Shown: positions 1 to 8,777, counted from the stretch's first letter. The stretch: 64,000 nt of DNA from Streptococcaceae bacterium ESL0729 (GCA_029391995.1 CP113924.1:1366001-1430000), one strand, 5' to 3'. Made by a program: numbers and translations. The notes: generated from the letters alone by a model not told the origin.

Positions 1-928
1 GGCCTTTACCTTCAAGGAATATACGCATCCTGATTAGTGGATCTTTTTTATACCAAGCTTCAATGTCTTCTTTAGTCCTATAACGAAGGGGATCGTCTCC
101 ACTCATTGAGTGTGGCTCCAAGCGGTCACAAAGGGTCTCAATCAAGACCGGACCATTACCTGAAACTGCCCATTCACGTGCCTTTTTAGCAGCGATATAG
201 CAGGCCAAAGCATCCATTCCATCAACAACAATACTTGGAATACCAGCACCCCAACCCTTAGAAGCCAAGTGTGGTGCAGAACTTTGAAGATTACGCGGAG
301 TTGAGATGGCAAAACCATTATTTTGAATGAAGAAAACGGCATTAGCCTTATAAGCTCCTGCAGTATTCATTCCTTCATAGGTATCCCCTTGAGAAGAACC
401 ACCATCGCCTGTATAAGTATAAGCGACTGACTTCTTGCCCCTCATCTTCATTCCAAGGGCGATTCCTGCTGCTTGAACAAACTGAGCTCCAATAATAATC
501 TGTGGGAACCAAGTTTTTACATCACCCATTTGGTTCCCAATTTGATGACCACGGCTCCACAAGAAAGCCTTGTAAATAGGAAAGCCCTTGTTAATCATTT
601 GCGGAATATCACGGTAACCTGGCATCAAGAAATCATCATCAGTAAAGGCATAACTTGTCGCAGATTGACTGGCTTCTTGACCACGAGTTGGAGCAACAAA
701 GCCCAAGCGTCCCTGTTTAGCAAGTTTTGTGCTTCGCTCATTGAGGACATACTGCCTAATCATAAGCTTCATAATATTGACCAAGTCGTCATCACTGATA
801 CCTGCTTCATCAAAAAGCTCCTGATCAACTAACTTCCCATCATTATCTAAAACTTCCAGTGTTGGAAATTCTAAATCTTGGGCTTCCATTTGTTTCTTAA
901 AATCTAAAATTTCAAGACCTTTTGTCAT
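1..928 (-). CDS. pdhA: Pyruvate dehydrogenase E1 component subunit alpha (3' end cut by window edge)
   Basis: This is the thiamine-diphosphate-dependent E1 alpha subunit of the pyruvate dehydrogenase complex, which decarboxylates pyruvate in the cytoplasm and passes the acetyl group to lipoyl-E2. Translation from the ATG at 928 gives about 309 residues without a stop before the window edge, so the C-terminus is missing. The thiamine-diphosphate motif is clear: GDGGSSQGD, then about 20 residues later FFIQNNGFAIS. RSTKLAKQGRLGF and PGYRD near the N-terminus are typical of Gram-positive E1 alpha. A strong AAGGAGG lies just upstream, inside the end of lplA. The gene starts 3 bases after the lplA stop, so the two are one operon, and the rest of the complex presumably continues beyond the window. 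Confidence 0.95.
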   Translation of the reverse strand, partial: MTKGLEILDFKKQMEAQDLEFPTLEVLDNDGKLVDQELFDEAGISDDDLVNIMKLMIRQYVLNERSTKLAKQGRLGFVAPTRGQEASQSATSYAFTDDDFLMPGYRDIPQMINKGFPIYKAFLWSRGHQIGNQMGDVKTWFPQIIIGAQFVQAAGIALGMKMRGKKSVAYTYTGDGGSSQGDTYEGMNTAGAYKANAVFFIQNNGFAISTPRNLQSSAPHLASKGWGAGIPSIVVDGMDALACYIAAKKAREWAVSGNGPVLIETLCDRLEPHSMSGDDPLRYRTKEDIEAWYKKDPLIRMRIFLEGKG

Positions 929-931
929 ATA

Positions 932-1927
932 CTAAACCTCCTTAGCACTTTCAAACAAACTTGCAACTTCTTCAGGGGTAATTGTTCCAAAATATTTCTT
1001 AGATTCATATTTTTTAAGTAAATCAAGAATTTTCTCTTCATCAAAAGGTAGGCCAACAAACTTAGGAACAATGTTGTCAACGTCTTCCACATCAAGGAAG
1101 TCCCCTTCAAATGTTATTGATTGGATAATACCCTTTTCAACCTGAGCCTTAATATCAATGATTCCACCTGTGAATTTTTCATGGGCATGATAATTGAATT
1201 TTGGACTTTGGCCGTAATTCCAATCCCAACTTGAAAACTTATCCTTGGCAGCCTTTTTAATCTCAGCCAGTTGGTCTTCATTTAAAACAATCTCTGCATC
1301 CTTATCATGGTCAGATAATTCATACCTTACAGCTTCATGGAATTCTTCAAAGGTAAGTTCTGGTACCACATCATGGATATTTCCTACCCTGCTACGCACG
1401 CTTTTCACAGCTTTTGAAATGAATTTTTCATCACTTACATTAAGAGCTCTGACAAGAGTTTCAACATTACTGTTAAAAAGTAGGGTTCCGTGGTGCATGA
1501 GGTAGCCGTTGGCATAACGCTGGGCATTACCACTTATCTTCTTACCATCTACCATAAGATCATTACGACCGCTAGCAACAGCTGGAATTCCAAGTTTATT
1601 TAGGGCCCGAAGCATGGGTTCCACAAACTTCTTCCAATCAACCTTGTCAGGATGATCCAAAGGAATAATGAAGGTAAAATTAAGGTTACCTAGGTCATGA
1701 TAGACTGCTCCCCCACCTGTAACTCGCCTAACAACCTCAATTTCATGCTCCTTAATAAAGGGTGCATTAATCTCTTCAAAGGTGTTTTGGTGTTTTCCAA
1801 CAATCACGGCATTTTTATTTTGCCAAAGGGCAAACACGGGCTCACTGGGCTTCAATTTAGTTAGTAACCACTCATCCATGGCAATGTTAAATGGAGCCGT
1901 TTTATTATTATTAATGATATATCTCAA
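932..1927 (-). CDS. lplA: Lipoate-protein ligase A
   Basis: The enzyme activates lipoate with ATP and attaches it to lipoyl domains such as the E2 of pyruvate dehydrogenase, whose E1 gene follows directly. I chose the TTG at 1927, which gives 331 aa: AAGGAG sits 6 bases upstream and the protein then begins RYIINNNKTAPFNIAMDEWLL, as LplA family members do. A longer reading from TTG at 1975 would add 16 residues that overlap the cre box and have no ribosome binding site. RRVTGGGAVYHDLGNLNF near residue 70 is the conserved lipoyl-binding RRXXGGGXVFHD motif. SGNAQR and HHGTLL follow, and an accessory C-terminal domain fills residues from about 250. Substrate preference (free lipoate or octanoate) cannot be read from sequence. 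Confidence 0.93.
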   Translation of the reverse strand: MRYIINNNKTAPFNIAMDEWLLTKLKPSEPVFALWQNKNAVIVGKHQNTFEEINAPFIKEHEIEVVRRVTGGGAVYHDLGNLNFTFIIPLDHPDKVDWKKFVEPMLRALNKLGIPAVASGRNDLMVDGKKISGNAQRYANGYLMHHGTLLFNSNVETLVRALNVSDEKFISKAVKSVRSRVGNIHDVVPELTFEEFHEAVRYELSDHDKDAEIVLNEDQLAEIKKAAKDKFSSWDWNYGQSPKFNYHAHEKFTGGIIDIKAQVEKGIIQSITFEGDFLDVEDVDNIVPKFVGLPFDEEKILDLLKKYESKKYFGTITPEEVASLFESAKEV

Positions 1928-1970
1928 GTGCTTCTCCTTTTCTCTAATCGCCACATATAGCAGCAATCCT

Positions 1971-2019
1971 AGCAATCGCTTACAATTTTCATTGTAAGTT
2001 ATTTTGTGATTTTTTACAA
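1971..2019 (-). promoter_or_regulatory. lplA-pdh promoter with perfect-consensus cre (CcpA) box
   Basis: On the minus strand a -35 box TTGTAA (2014-2019) and a -10 box TACAAT (1991-1996) are 17 bases apart. The predicted start of transcription is near 1984. The 15-mer TTGTAAGCGATTGCT (1971-1985, minus strand) fits the cre consensus WTGNAANCGNWNNCW at every position and lies on the start site, where CcpA would block transcription. An 8-base inverted repeat CTTACAAT/ATTGTAAG (1979-1998) overlaps the -10 box and part of the cre. The sites are seen in the sequence. Control by CcpA is inferred. Confidence 0.7.
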
Positions 2020-2155
2020 ATTATTAGGTTTTTTCTTCTATAATAGGGCTTTAAAAGCAATAATTTAGCCAACTTAAGTCAAATAGCTTGTTAGTAGATG
2101 ATTTTTCTGTTATGTTTATACTTACGCTATAAATAAAGACGAAATGAGGTAGAAA

Positions 2156-2863
2156 ATGGCTATAATTGGTATTGCAGGAACAACCTTTAATGAGACAGAG
2201 GAGCTTCCCTTTCATGGTAACAAGGTAATTTACACCAGAAAAGGATTCACCGATGTTATCCAGGATTTAGGGCACACTCCTATTATTATCCCCCAAGACC
2301 AACCTGAAAAGGCTGCGACCTATATGAAGCTTGTTGACAGACTCCTTCTAACTGGTGGCGAGGACGTAAGCCCTCGTTTTTACGGGGAAGAAGCTTCTAC
2401 AAAGCTTGGGAAGACTGACTCTAGTCGAGATTTGTTCGAATTCGCCCTGATTGATGAAGCTGTAAAAGCCAACAAACCTATTTTAGGTATTTGCCGAGGC
2501 TTGCAGGTTCTCAATGTTAAATTTGGCGGTAGTCTCTACCAAGACATTTCCCTTTCAGGCAGCCAGATAAAACACCTGCAAATTCCTACCAAGCAAATTT
2601 TCTCAACCCATCCTGTCAAACTAAAAGACGGGGGCATCCTTGACTTTTTAGGCAAGGAGCACTGGGTTAATTCCTTCCACCACCAGGCTGTTAAGGAACT
2701 TGCTCCAGGATTTGACGATATCGCTTACGCAAGTGATGGCTTGATTGAAGCCATTCATAACAAGGAAAATAGGGCCCTAGGTATCCAGTGGCATCCTGAA
2801 GCTACCTGGGATTTATCAGCTGGTGACAAGCAAATTTTCTCCTACTTTCTCAATCAACTTTAA
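2156..2863 (+). CDS. Gamma-glutamyl-gamma-aminobutyrate hydrolase family protein (class I glutamine amidotransferase, peptidase C26)
   Basis: This is a stand-alone class I glutamine amidotransferase fold of 235 aa, the usual length for PuuD/peptidase C26 proteins, which hydrolyse gamma-glutamyl amides. The catalytic cysteine is C113 in GICRGLQVLN, and the His/Glu pair of the triad is H213 and E215 in QWHPEATWD. LLTGGEDVSP near residue 65 is also typical of the family. There is no signal peptide, so the protein is cytoplasmic. The start follows GAGGTAG about 8 bases upstream. It stands alone on the plus strand, divergent from lplA and convergent with gltX, with a shared terminator. The true substrate is unknown: the window has no putrescine or GABA genes, so the puuD name is not used. 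Confidence 0.88.
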   Translation: MAIIGIAGTTFNETEELPFHGNKVIYTRKGFTDVIQDLGHTPIIIPQDQPEKAATYMKLVDRLLLTGGEDVSPRFYGEEASTKLGKTDSSRDLFEFALIDEAVKANKPILGICRGLQVLNVKFGGSLYQDISLSGSQIKHLQIPTKQIFSTHPVKLKDGGILDFLGKEHWVNSFHHQAVKELAPGFDDIAYASDGLIEAIHNKENRALGIQWHPEATWDLSAGDKQIFSYFLNQL

Positions 2864-2866
2864 AAT

Positions 2867-2901
2867 AAAAAAAGCAAGATGACTCACATCTTGCTTTTTT
2901 T
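2867..2901. terminator. Bidirectional Rho-independent terminator
   Basis: The 8-bp stem GCAAGATG/CATCTTGC has a short loop, with seven A before it and seven T after it. It serves the amidotransferase gene on the plus strand and gltX on the minus strand. Confidence 0.9.
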
Positions 2902-2904
2902 ATT

Positions 2905-4365
2905 TTATTTAAGGCTGTCTTCAAGGTGCTTAACAGCTTTTTCTTTTCCAAGAAGGTAGATTGTGTCAGGAAGTTCTGGACCGTGCATCTCACCAGATAC
3001 CGCAATACGGATTGGCATGAAGAGGTTTTTCCCTTTGATTCCTGTTTCCTTTTGGACTTCCTTGATTAGTGGGAAGATGTTTTCCTTCTTGTAGTCAACG
3101 TCAGGAAGGTTTACAAGTTTGTTCTTGAAGGCCTCAATAACGACTGGGCTAGTTTCAAGTTCAAGGATTTCGCGGGCTTCGTCAGATAGCTGAGGGAAGT
3201 CGCCGTAGAAAAGGTCAGTAAGTTCGATGATTTCTTCACCGTACTTAAGTTGAGGCTTGTAAAGGTCAACAAGGTAAGGTGATTTCTCGTCAAGACGTCC
3301 TGCTGCTTCAAGGAAAGGTTTTGCAAGTTCAAAAACAGTTTCTGAATCAGCTTCCTTGATGTACTGGTTGTCCATCCACTCAAGTTTCTTCTGATCGAAG
3401 GCTGCTGGTGACTTGCTTAGACGACGCTCATCAAAAAGCTTAACCAACTCTTCCTGTGAGAAGATCTCTTGCTCACCACCTGGGTTCCATCCAAGAAGGG
3501 CGATGAAGTTGAAGATCGCTTGGCTCATGAAGCCTTTCTTGCGGTAGTCTTCGATGAATTGGAGGGTATTTGTGTCACGTTTAGAAAGTTTCTTACCTGT
3601 TTCGCTGTTGATGATAAGAGTCATGTGACCAAATTGTGGTGCCTCCCAGTTAAGGGCTTCATAGACCATCAGCTGTTTAGGTGTGTTTGCGATGTGGTCG
3701 TCCCCACGGATAACGTGTGAGATGTCCATTAGGTGGTCGTCAACTACTACTGCGAAGTTGTAAGTTGGGTAACCGTCGCGTTTTTGGATGACCCAGTCAC
3801 CACCGATGTTTTTACCTTCAAATTCGATTTCACCCTTTACCATGTCGTCCCACTTGTAGATTGAATCTTCAGGTACTTTTAGGCGAACAGTCGGTACGAT
3901 TCCAGCTGCTTCGCGGTCTGCGATGTAGGCAGCTTTTTCTTCTTGGTTCATACCAGTGAATTCAGAGATGTAAACTGGTGGAAGACCTTTTGCTTCAAGA
4001 GCTTCGCGGTCAGCCGCAATCTCTTCTTCAGTCTTGTAAGACTTGTAGGCACGCCCACTTGCTAGAAGTTCTTCGACATATTTTTGGTAGATGTCAAGAC
4101 GCTCAGACTGGCGGTAGGGCCCGTATTTTTCGTTAGGATTTTGTGGGCTTTCGTCCCAGTCCATTCCTAGCCAAGCAAGGTTTTCAAGCTGGCTGCGTTC
4201 TCCGTCTTCAACGTGACGTTTCCTGTCAGTGTCCTCGATACGGATGATGAAGTCTCCTCCGTAGTGGCGGGCAAATAGGTAGTTGAAAAGGGCTGTACGG
4301 GCATTACCGATATGTAGTAGTCCTGTTGGTGATGGTGCATAACGCACGCGAATTTTTTCTGACAT
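2905..4365 (-). CDS. gltX: Glutamate--tRNA ligase
   Basis: A class I aminoacyl-tRNA synthetase of 486 aa, the normal bacterial length. It charges tRNA-Glu with glutamate and, in many Gram-positives, also tRNA-Gln for later amidation. The class I signatures are present: [17 protein letters not shown] (HIGN at residues 18-21) and KKLSKRDTN (KLSKR at 259-263, the KMSKS loop). The start has GGAGG 5 bases upstream. It is the last gene of the order radA-yacL-ispD-ispF-gltX. A TATAAT ten bases before the ATG and the palindrome at 4413-4429 suggest that it can also be transcribed on its own. Confidence 0.97.
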   Translation of the reverse strand: MSEKIRVRYAPSPTGLLHIGNARTALFNYLFARHYGGDFIIRIEDTDRKRHVEDGERSQLENLAWLGMDWDESPQNPNEKYGPYRQSERLDIYQKYVEELLASGRAYKSYKTEEEIAADREALEAKGLPPVYISEFTGMNQEEKAAYIADREAAGIVPTVRLKVPEDSIYKWDDMVKGEIEFEGKNIGGDWVIQKRDGYPTYNFAVVVDDHLMDISHVIRGDDHIANTPKQLMVYEALNWEAPQFGHMTLIINSETGKKLSKRDTNTLQFIEDYRKKGFMSQAIFNFIALLGWNPGGEQEIFSQEELVKLFDERRLSKSPAAFDQKKLEWMDNQYIKEADSETVFELAKPFLEAAGRLDEKSPYLVDLYKPQLKYGEEIIELTDLFYGDFPQLSDEAREILELETSPVVIEAFKNKLVNLPDVDYKKENIFPLIKEVQKETGIKGKNLFMPIRIAVSGEMHGPELPDTIYLLGKEKAVKHLEDSLK

Positions 4366-4412
4366 GTTTCCTCCAATTATACAGATTAAAAGGGCAAGCC
4401 AAGGCCACCCTC

Positions 4413-4429
4413 AAAGGTCAATGACCTTT
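4413..4429. repeat. 17-bp perfect palindrome upstream of gltX
   Basis: AAAGGTCA-A-TGACCTTT is a perfect 8+1+8 palindrome in the 104-base gap between ispF and gltX, about 50 bases before the gltX ATG. It has no T tract, so it is not a terminator. It could be an operator or a hairpin in a gltX leader. Confidence 0.55.
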
Positions 4430-4469
4430 ACTTATAGATAAGTATAACACAAATGTTTTTACAAACAAA

Positions 4470-4949
4470 TTAAGATTTTTCAATTAAAACAACGGCCTCA
4501 CAGGCCATACCCTCACGCCGGCCAACAAAGCCAAGTTTCTCTGTCGTTGTGGCCTTGATGTTGATATTTTCTACTTCCGTATGAAGGATTCTTGCAATAT
4601 TCTCCTTCATTTTGTAAAGGTGGGGCTTCATCTTAGGTGCCTCAGCAAGAATTGTTGCATCAACATTTCCAATTGTAAAACCAAGAGAGACCATTTTTTC
4701 ATAGGTATCTGAAAGAATCTTTGTTGAAGCTATCCCCTTGATTTCTGGGTCAGTATCTGGAAAGGCATGGCCAATGTCACCAAGGCCCAAGGCCCCAATA
4801 ATTGCATCAGTAATAGCATGAAGGAGGACATCAGCATCACTGTGGCCCAAAAGACCATAGGGATGATCAAGTTCAACCCCACCAATAATCAACTTTCTAC
4901 CTTCAACAAGCTCATGGACATCATAGCCCTGACCAATTTTAATCTTCAT
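4470..4949 (-). CDS. ispF: 2-C-methyl-D-erythritol 2,4-cyclodiphosphate synthase
   Basis: This enzyme cyclises CDP-methylerythritol 2-phosphate in the MEP route to isopentenyl diphosphate. At 159 aa it has the family length. The metal ligands are D10 and H12 in GYDVHEL and H44 in VLLHAITDAI, matching the spacing of the characterised enzyme. LGHSDADV, GDIGHAFPDTD and KATTTEKLGFVGR are the other conserved blocks. It overlaps the end of ispD by 11 bases, so the two are translationally coupled. The MEP route is not the usual isoprenoid route of streptococci and lactococci, which are known for mevalonate. Confidence 0.95.
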   Translation of the reverse strand: MKIKIGQGYDVHELVEGRKLIIGGVELDHPYGLLGHSDADVLLHAITDAIIGALGLGDIGHAFPDTDPEIKGIASTKILSDTYEKMVSLGFTIGNVDATILAEAPKMKPHLYKMKENIARILHTEVENINIKATTTEKLGFVGRREGMACEAVVLIEKS

Positions 4950-5604
4950 CTTCCCTCCTTAAAATAAGCTCAGCCATAAAAAGATCATCGGGGGTTGTAA
5001 TCTTTATGTTGCTATAAGACCCTTCGACAAGCTCAACCTTAGAAGTCGAAAATTCTTCCAGAAGGCTAGCATCATCTGTCCCTAAAAAGCCCAAATCATG
5101 AGCTTTCATATGAGCCCTTCTGATTTCTTCAGTCTCAAAAAATTGAGGAGTTTGGGCGGCATACAAGCGTGCCCTGACAGGGGTCTTCTCAATGTGTCTA
5201 CCATCATCTGACATAAGCTTGATGGTATCCTTAACAGCTACGGCAAGGATTGAATTAGGATGATTCATGAGAAGTAAAAGCTTATTCTTAGAAACAAAGG
5301 GGCGGGCTCCATCATGGATCATAACATAGGGTGAACTTACAAGTTCTAAGGCATTCCTCACACTATCCTGGCGTTCCTTACCACCTTCGACAAAGTAAAC
5401 CTCATCACCCACATAGGATTCAAAAATTTCCCGTTCAGCTTTTTTTCCAACTAAAAAAATTCTATGGCAATTTTCGTCTGCCTTAAAAAGGTCCAAGGAA
5501 TACTCAAAGATTGGCTTACCCTTTAATTTGAGAAAAACCTTATTCTCCTTAGCTTCCATCCTACGACCTGATCCAGCCGCTAAAATTATTGCATCATATT
5601 TCAT
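4939..5604 (-). CDS. ispD: 2-C-methyl-D-erythritol 4-phosphate cytidylyltransferase
   Basis: A 221-aa nucleotidyltransferase that couples methylerythritol 4-phosphate to CTP, the step before the kinase IspE and IspF. The CTP-binding glycine loop ILAAGSGRRM lies at residues 7-16, followed by K22 in the KVFLKLKGKPIFEYS block. IHDGARPFV and the C-terminal ITTPDDLFMAE are IspD signatures. A related enzyme, TarI (ribitol-5-phosphate cytidylyltransferase), shares this fold, but the coupling to ispF and the ITTPDD ending favour IspD. It lies between yacL and ispF, the same order as in Bacillus. Confidence 0.9.
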   Translation of the reverse strand: MKYDAIILAAGSGRRMEAKENKVFLKLKGKPIFEYSLDLFKADENCHRIFLVGKKAEREIFESYVGDEVYFVEGGKERQDSVRNALELVSSPYVMIHDGARPFVSKNKLLLLMNHPNSILAVAVKDTIKLMSDDGRHIEKTPVRARLYAAQTPQFFETEEIRRAHMKAHDLGFLGTDDASLLEEFSTSKVELVEGSYSNIKITTPDDLFMAELILRREDED

Positions 5605-5640
5605 CTTACTTATTTTATCTATCTTTTCTTTTTAATTATT

Positions 5641-6720
5641 TTATGCTTCAACCAACTTGGCAAAAATCATACGACCTGCATTTGTTTGGATGGAGCTTGT
5701 GACCTCAGCCCTTACCATGTCATCAATCTTGTCATCAGTATCTTCAACAACAATCATAGTACCATCTGGCATGTAGCCAATCCCCTGGTGACGCTCAGTT
5801 CCCTTTTTAATGATAATAACATCAAGCTCTTCTCCTGTTACAACCTGAGGCTTAACAGCATTGGCAAGCTCATTGATATTAAGAACCTGAATCCCTTGAA
5901 TTTCAGCTACCTTATTAAGATTGTAGTCATTGGTAATCAAACTTGCCTTAATCTCACTTGCCAGCTTCAAAAGCTTGGTATCGACCTCATGAATATCCTC
6001 ATAATCCTTATCACTTGTTTCAACATGAATATTTTTAAGCCCTCGAATGGCATTTACAAGGTCTAAACCTCGCCTACCTTTTGCCCTCTTAAGCTTATCA
6101 TTACTGTCAGCAATCAACTGGAGCTCAAAAATTACAAAATTAGGAATTAGAATGGTACCGCTGATAAAACCAGTTTTTAAAACATCAATAATCCGCCCAT
6201 CAATGATCGAGCTTGTGTCAAGAAGCTTACTATCGTGGTAAGGAGAATTTACCTTTACCTGGTCACCTGCCTTGTCATCTACTTGAAAATTTTTCTTCTT
6301 AGAAAACATAGACGAAATCTCACTACCTCGGCTAGAAAAAATCCTAAAACCAACATAGGCAAAACCAATCATCAGAGCAAGGGGCCCAATGCTACTAACA
6401 TAGGGTAAATCTAAGGCCCAAAAACCAACACTGGCAATAGTTCCAGCTATAAGTCCCAAAAGACTTCCAATTGAATTTAAGGCAAGCTTTTGCAGGTTCA
6501 AGTGACTAATATACTCATCAAGCTTTGCAAGACCCCTTAAAATTGGCTTATCAACAACAAATGATAAAAATAAAAAAATAATTGCACCAATAACGCTATT
6601 GATAAAGTCACTGTTTTCAAGAGCTGGCTGCCTTAAAAACGACCACAGATGAGGTAAAAAGGCTTCTCCAACACTAACCCCAATAACGACTATTAAAATT
6701 TGAACTATTAACTTTCTCAT
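5641..6720 (-). CDS. yacL: PIN/TRAM-domain membrane protein (YacL family)
   Basis: A 359-aa membrane protein with four hydrophobic segments in the first 120 residues, a cytoplasmic PIN nuclease-like domain (about residues 155-285) and a C-terminal TRAM domain predicted to bind RNA. The PIN acidic residues are visible in LLDTSSIIDGR and in LITNDYNL. I chose the ATG at 6720 because AAGGAGG ends 5 bases before it; a GTG two codons earlier touches the ribosome binding site. The protein is conserved next to radA and ispD in Bacillus and relatives, and its cellular role is not established. In Bacillus disA lies between radA and yacL; here it is absent. Confidence 0.92.
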   Translation of the reverse strand: MRKLIVQILIVVIGVSVGEAFLPHLWSFLRQPALENSDFINSVIGAIIFLFLSFVVDKPILRGLAKLDEYISHLNLQKLALNSIGSLLGLIAGTIASVGFWALDLPYVSSIGPLALMIGFAYVGFRIFSSRGSEISSMFSKKKNFQVDDKAGDQVKVNSPYHDSKLLDTSSIIDGRIIDVLKTGFISGTILIPNFVIFELQLIADSNDKLKRAKGRRGLDLVNAIRGLKNIHVETSDKDYEDIHEVDTKLLKLASEIKASLITNDYNLNKVAEIQGIQVLNINELANAVKPQVVTGEELDVIIIKKGTERHQGIGYMPDGTMIVVEDTDDKIDDMVRAEVTSSIQTNAGRMIFAKLVEA

Positions 6721-6758
6721 ATACACCTCCTTGTATCTATATCTACCCTTCTACTGTT

Positions 6759-6764
6759 ATTCTA
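6759..6764 (-). promoter_or_regulatory. Extended -10 promoter of the yacL-ispD-ispF unit
   Basis: Minus-strand ATGGTAGAAT is a -10 box TAGAAT with TGG in front (extended -10). The same ATGGTAgAAT or ATGGTAaAAT string precedes yaaA, yebC, dnaJ and the 62302 gene. A perfect 17-bp palindrome, TTAAATCT-A-AGATTTAA, lies 12 bases further upstream at 6777-6793. Confidence 0.55.
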
Positions 6765-6894
6765 CCATAATACCACTTAAATCTAAGATTTAAAGTAGTT
6801 TATCAGTTTATTTTTACAAAAAAAGATTAAAGATAAATAAAGATATCAAACGGGTCAGTATTAATATGAGCTACTAGGCTTGTAAGACTAGATG

Positions 6895-8259
6895 TTAGCC
6901 AAATACTACCTTTAAGACTTCGTTGACTGTCGTAAGTCCAATGGCTTCAATTCCTTGCGGAATAACCAAGCCTTGCAGGCTATTTTTAGGCAGGTAAACC
7001 TTCTTAAAGCCTAATTTTGCTGCCTCATTGATCCTACTTTCAATCCTGTTGACCCGTCTAATTTCACCAGTTAGGCCAATCTCTCCGATGAAGCAAACAT
7101 CAGCTGGAGTTGGAAGCTCCTTATAACTTGAGGCAATGGCTACTGCAACAGCCAAATCAATGGCTGGTTCATCAAGTTTTACTCCGCCTGCTGATTTTAG
7201 AAAGGCATCCTGATTTTGCAGGAGGAGGCCTGATCTTTTTTCAAGAACAGCCATAATCAAGCTGACCCTGTTAAAATCAAGGCCTGTTGTCGTCCTTTTG
7301 GCATTACCAAACACAGTCGGTGTTACAAGGGCCTGAATCTCAACCAAAATTGGTCTCGTTCCTTCCATGGACACGACAATAGCACTTCCAGTAGCTCCAG
7401 CAAGACGCTCCTCTAAAAAGACTTCTGAAGGATTTGTTACCTCAACCAAACCAACTGACTGCATCTCAAAGATACCAATCTCATTGGTTGATCCAAAACG
7501 ATTTTTAACAGCCCTTAGTATCCTAAAAGTGTGCTGGCGTTCTCCTTCAAAATAAAGGACAGTATCCACCATATGTTCAAGCATTCGAGGTCCAGCAAGA
7601 CTTCCTTCCTTGGTCACATGACCCACAATAAAAATGGCAATGTTATTAGTTTTTCCAAGTTGCATGAGTTCTGCTGTAACCTCCTTAATCTGAGATACAG
7701 ACCCTTGAACACTAGTAATTTCAGGACTCATGACTGTTTGAATGGAGTCAATTATTACAAAATCAGGCTGCAATTTTTCAATTTCTGCCCTGATATTTGC
7801 CATATTGGTCTCAGCATACAGGTAAAAATCGCTATTCACATCTCCCAGACGCTCGGCCCTAAGCTTTATCTGCTGGGCACTCTCTTCCCCTGAAACATAA
7901 AGGACACGCCCCCTATTAGCAAGCTGGGTTGATACCTGTAGAAGAAGGGTTGATTTTCCAATTCCTGGGTCCCCTCCAATCAGAACAAGGCTACCTGGAA
8001 CAACTCCTCCGCCCAAGACACGATTAAATTCATCAAGATCAGTTTCAACCCTTAAGGTTTCCTGACTTTCAACCTCCTCAAGCTTCATGGGACGGCTCTT
8101 CTCACCACTTAGGCTTACCCTGGCATTTTTTACAGGGCCTGCTTCAACCTCTTCAACAAAGCTCCCCCAAGCTCCACAGTTGGGACAGCGTCCCAGATAT
8201 TTAGGCGAATGATAGCCACAATTTTGACAGATAAATGTTGATTTTGCTTTCTTGGCCAA
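6895..8259 (-). CDS. radA: DNA repair protein RadA
   Basis: A RecA-like ATPase of 454 aa that drives branch migration during recombinational repair and, in naturally competent relatives, during transformation. Domains in order: a C4 zinc finger (C11, C14, C25, C28), a RecA-fold ATPase with Walker [11 protein letters not shown] at 95-104, the RadA-specific KNRFG motif at 252-256, and a C-terminal Lon-protease-like domain. The start is a TTG at 8259 with AGGAGG 5 bases upstream. It follows dut by 24 bases, as in other Streptococcaceae, and is in one operon with it. Confidence 0.96.
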   Translation of the reverse strand: MAKKAKSTFICQNCGYHSPKYLGRCPNCGAWGSFVEEVEAGPVKNARVSLSGEKSRPMKLEEVESQETLRVETDLDEFNRVLGGGVVPGSLVLIGGDPGIGKSTLLLQVSTQLANRGRVLYVSGEESAQQIKLRAERLGDVNSDFYLYAETNMANIRAEIEKLQPDFVIIDSIQTVMSPEITSVQGSVSQIKEVTAELMQLGKTNNIAIFIVGHVTKEGSLAGPRMLEHMVDTVLYFEGERQHTFRILRAVKNRFGSTNEIGIFEMQSVGLVEVTNPSEVFLEERLAGATGSAIVVSMEGTRPILVEIQALVTPTVFGNAKRTTTGLDFNRVSLIMAVLEKRSGLLLQNQDAFLKSAGGVKLDEPAIDLAVAVAIASSYKELPTPADVCFIGEIGLTGEIRRVNRIESRINEAAKLGFKKVYLPKNSLQGLVIPQGIEAIGLTTVNEVLKVVFG

Positions 8260-8283
8260 GGTGACCTCCTAATCTTTTAAACT

Positions 8284-8730
8284 TTATTTTCCAGTGCTTC
8301 CAAAACCGCCAGTTCGCTCACCAGTTGCCAAATCTCCATCAGCTACCAAATAAGGCATAAAAACGCCTTGAGCTATTCGTTCACCCTTCTCAATAAGGAC
8401 ATCCTGATCAGTAATATTTTTCATTTGGACAAAAATTTCACCCTCATTATTGGGATTATTATAATAATCCTTGTCGATGACACCGACTGAATTGATGAGG
8501 ACAATTCCCTTCTTTCGTGGGTTACTGCTTCGGTCATAAAGGTAAAGGACCTCCTCATCCTGCATGTAGGCCTTAAGACCCGTTGGTACTAGGCCAATTT
8601 CAGAAGCCTTTATAACAAATTTATCGGAAGCTTCTATGTCATATCCAGCAGCATGCTTGGTTGAACGTTTGGGTAAATTAACTCCCTTATCTTCATAAGC
8701 ACTTACGACTTCAAATCCACGAATTTTCAT
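8284..8730 (-). CDS. dut: Deoxyuridine 5'-triphosphate nucleotidohydrolase
   Basis: The 148-aa trimeric dUTPase converts dUTP to dUMP and pyrophosphate, keeps uracil out of DNA and feeds thymidylate synthesis. The motifs appear in order: HAAGYDIEAS, DRSSNPRKKG, INSVGVIDKDY with the catalytic Asp, KGERIAQGVF, and the C-terminal arm RTGGFGSTGK. GGAG precedes the ATG. It is the first gene of the dut-radA pair. Confidence 0.95.
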   Translation of the reverse strand: MKIRGFEVVSAYEDKGVNLPKRSTKHAAGYDIEASDKFVIKASEIGLVPTGLKAYMQDEEVLYLYDRSSNPRKKGIVLINSVGVIDKDYYNNPNNEGEIFVQMKNITDQDVLIEKGERIAQGVFMPYLVADGDLATGERTGGFGSTGK

Positions 8731-8777
8731 TATATCTCCAATACTATATACGTTTTCTTTCTTAATTATAACAAAAA

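Noticed and set aside
473..832. 119-codon open frame on the plus strand at the left edge
   Set aside because: It is the antisense of pdhA, whose motifs are unmistakable; no ribosome binding site.
4376..4381. gltX as a further leaderless gene (TATAAT upstream of the ATG)
   Set aside because: The gap is 10 bases and includes a full GGAGG at good spacing, so a short-leader or upstream start is more likely.
4366..4469. Possible T-box before gltX
   Set aside because: The gap is only about 100 bases, has no T-box consensus (TGGNACCGCG-like) and no terminator/antiterminator pair.
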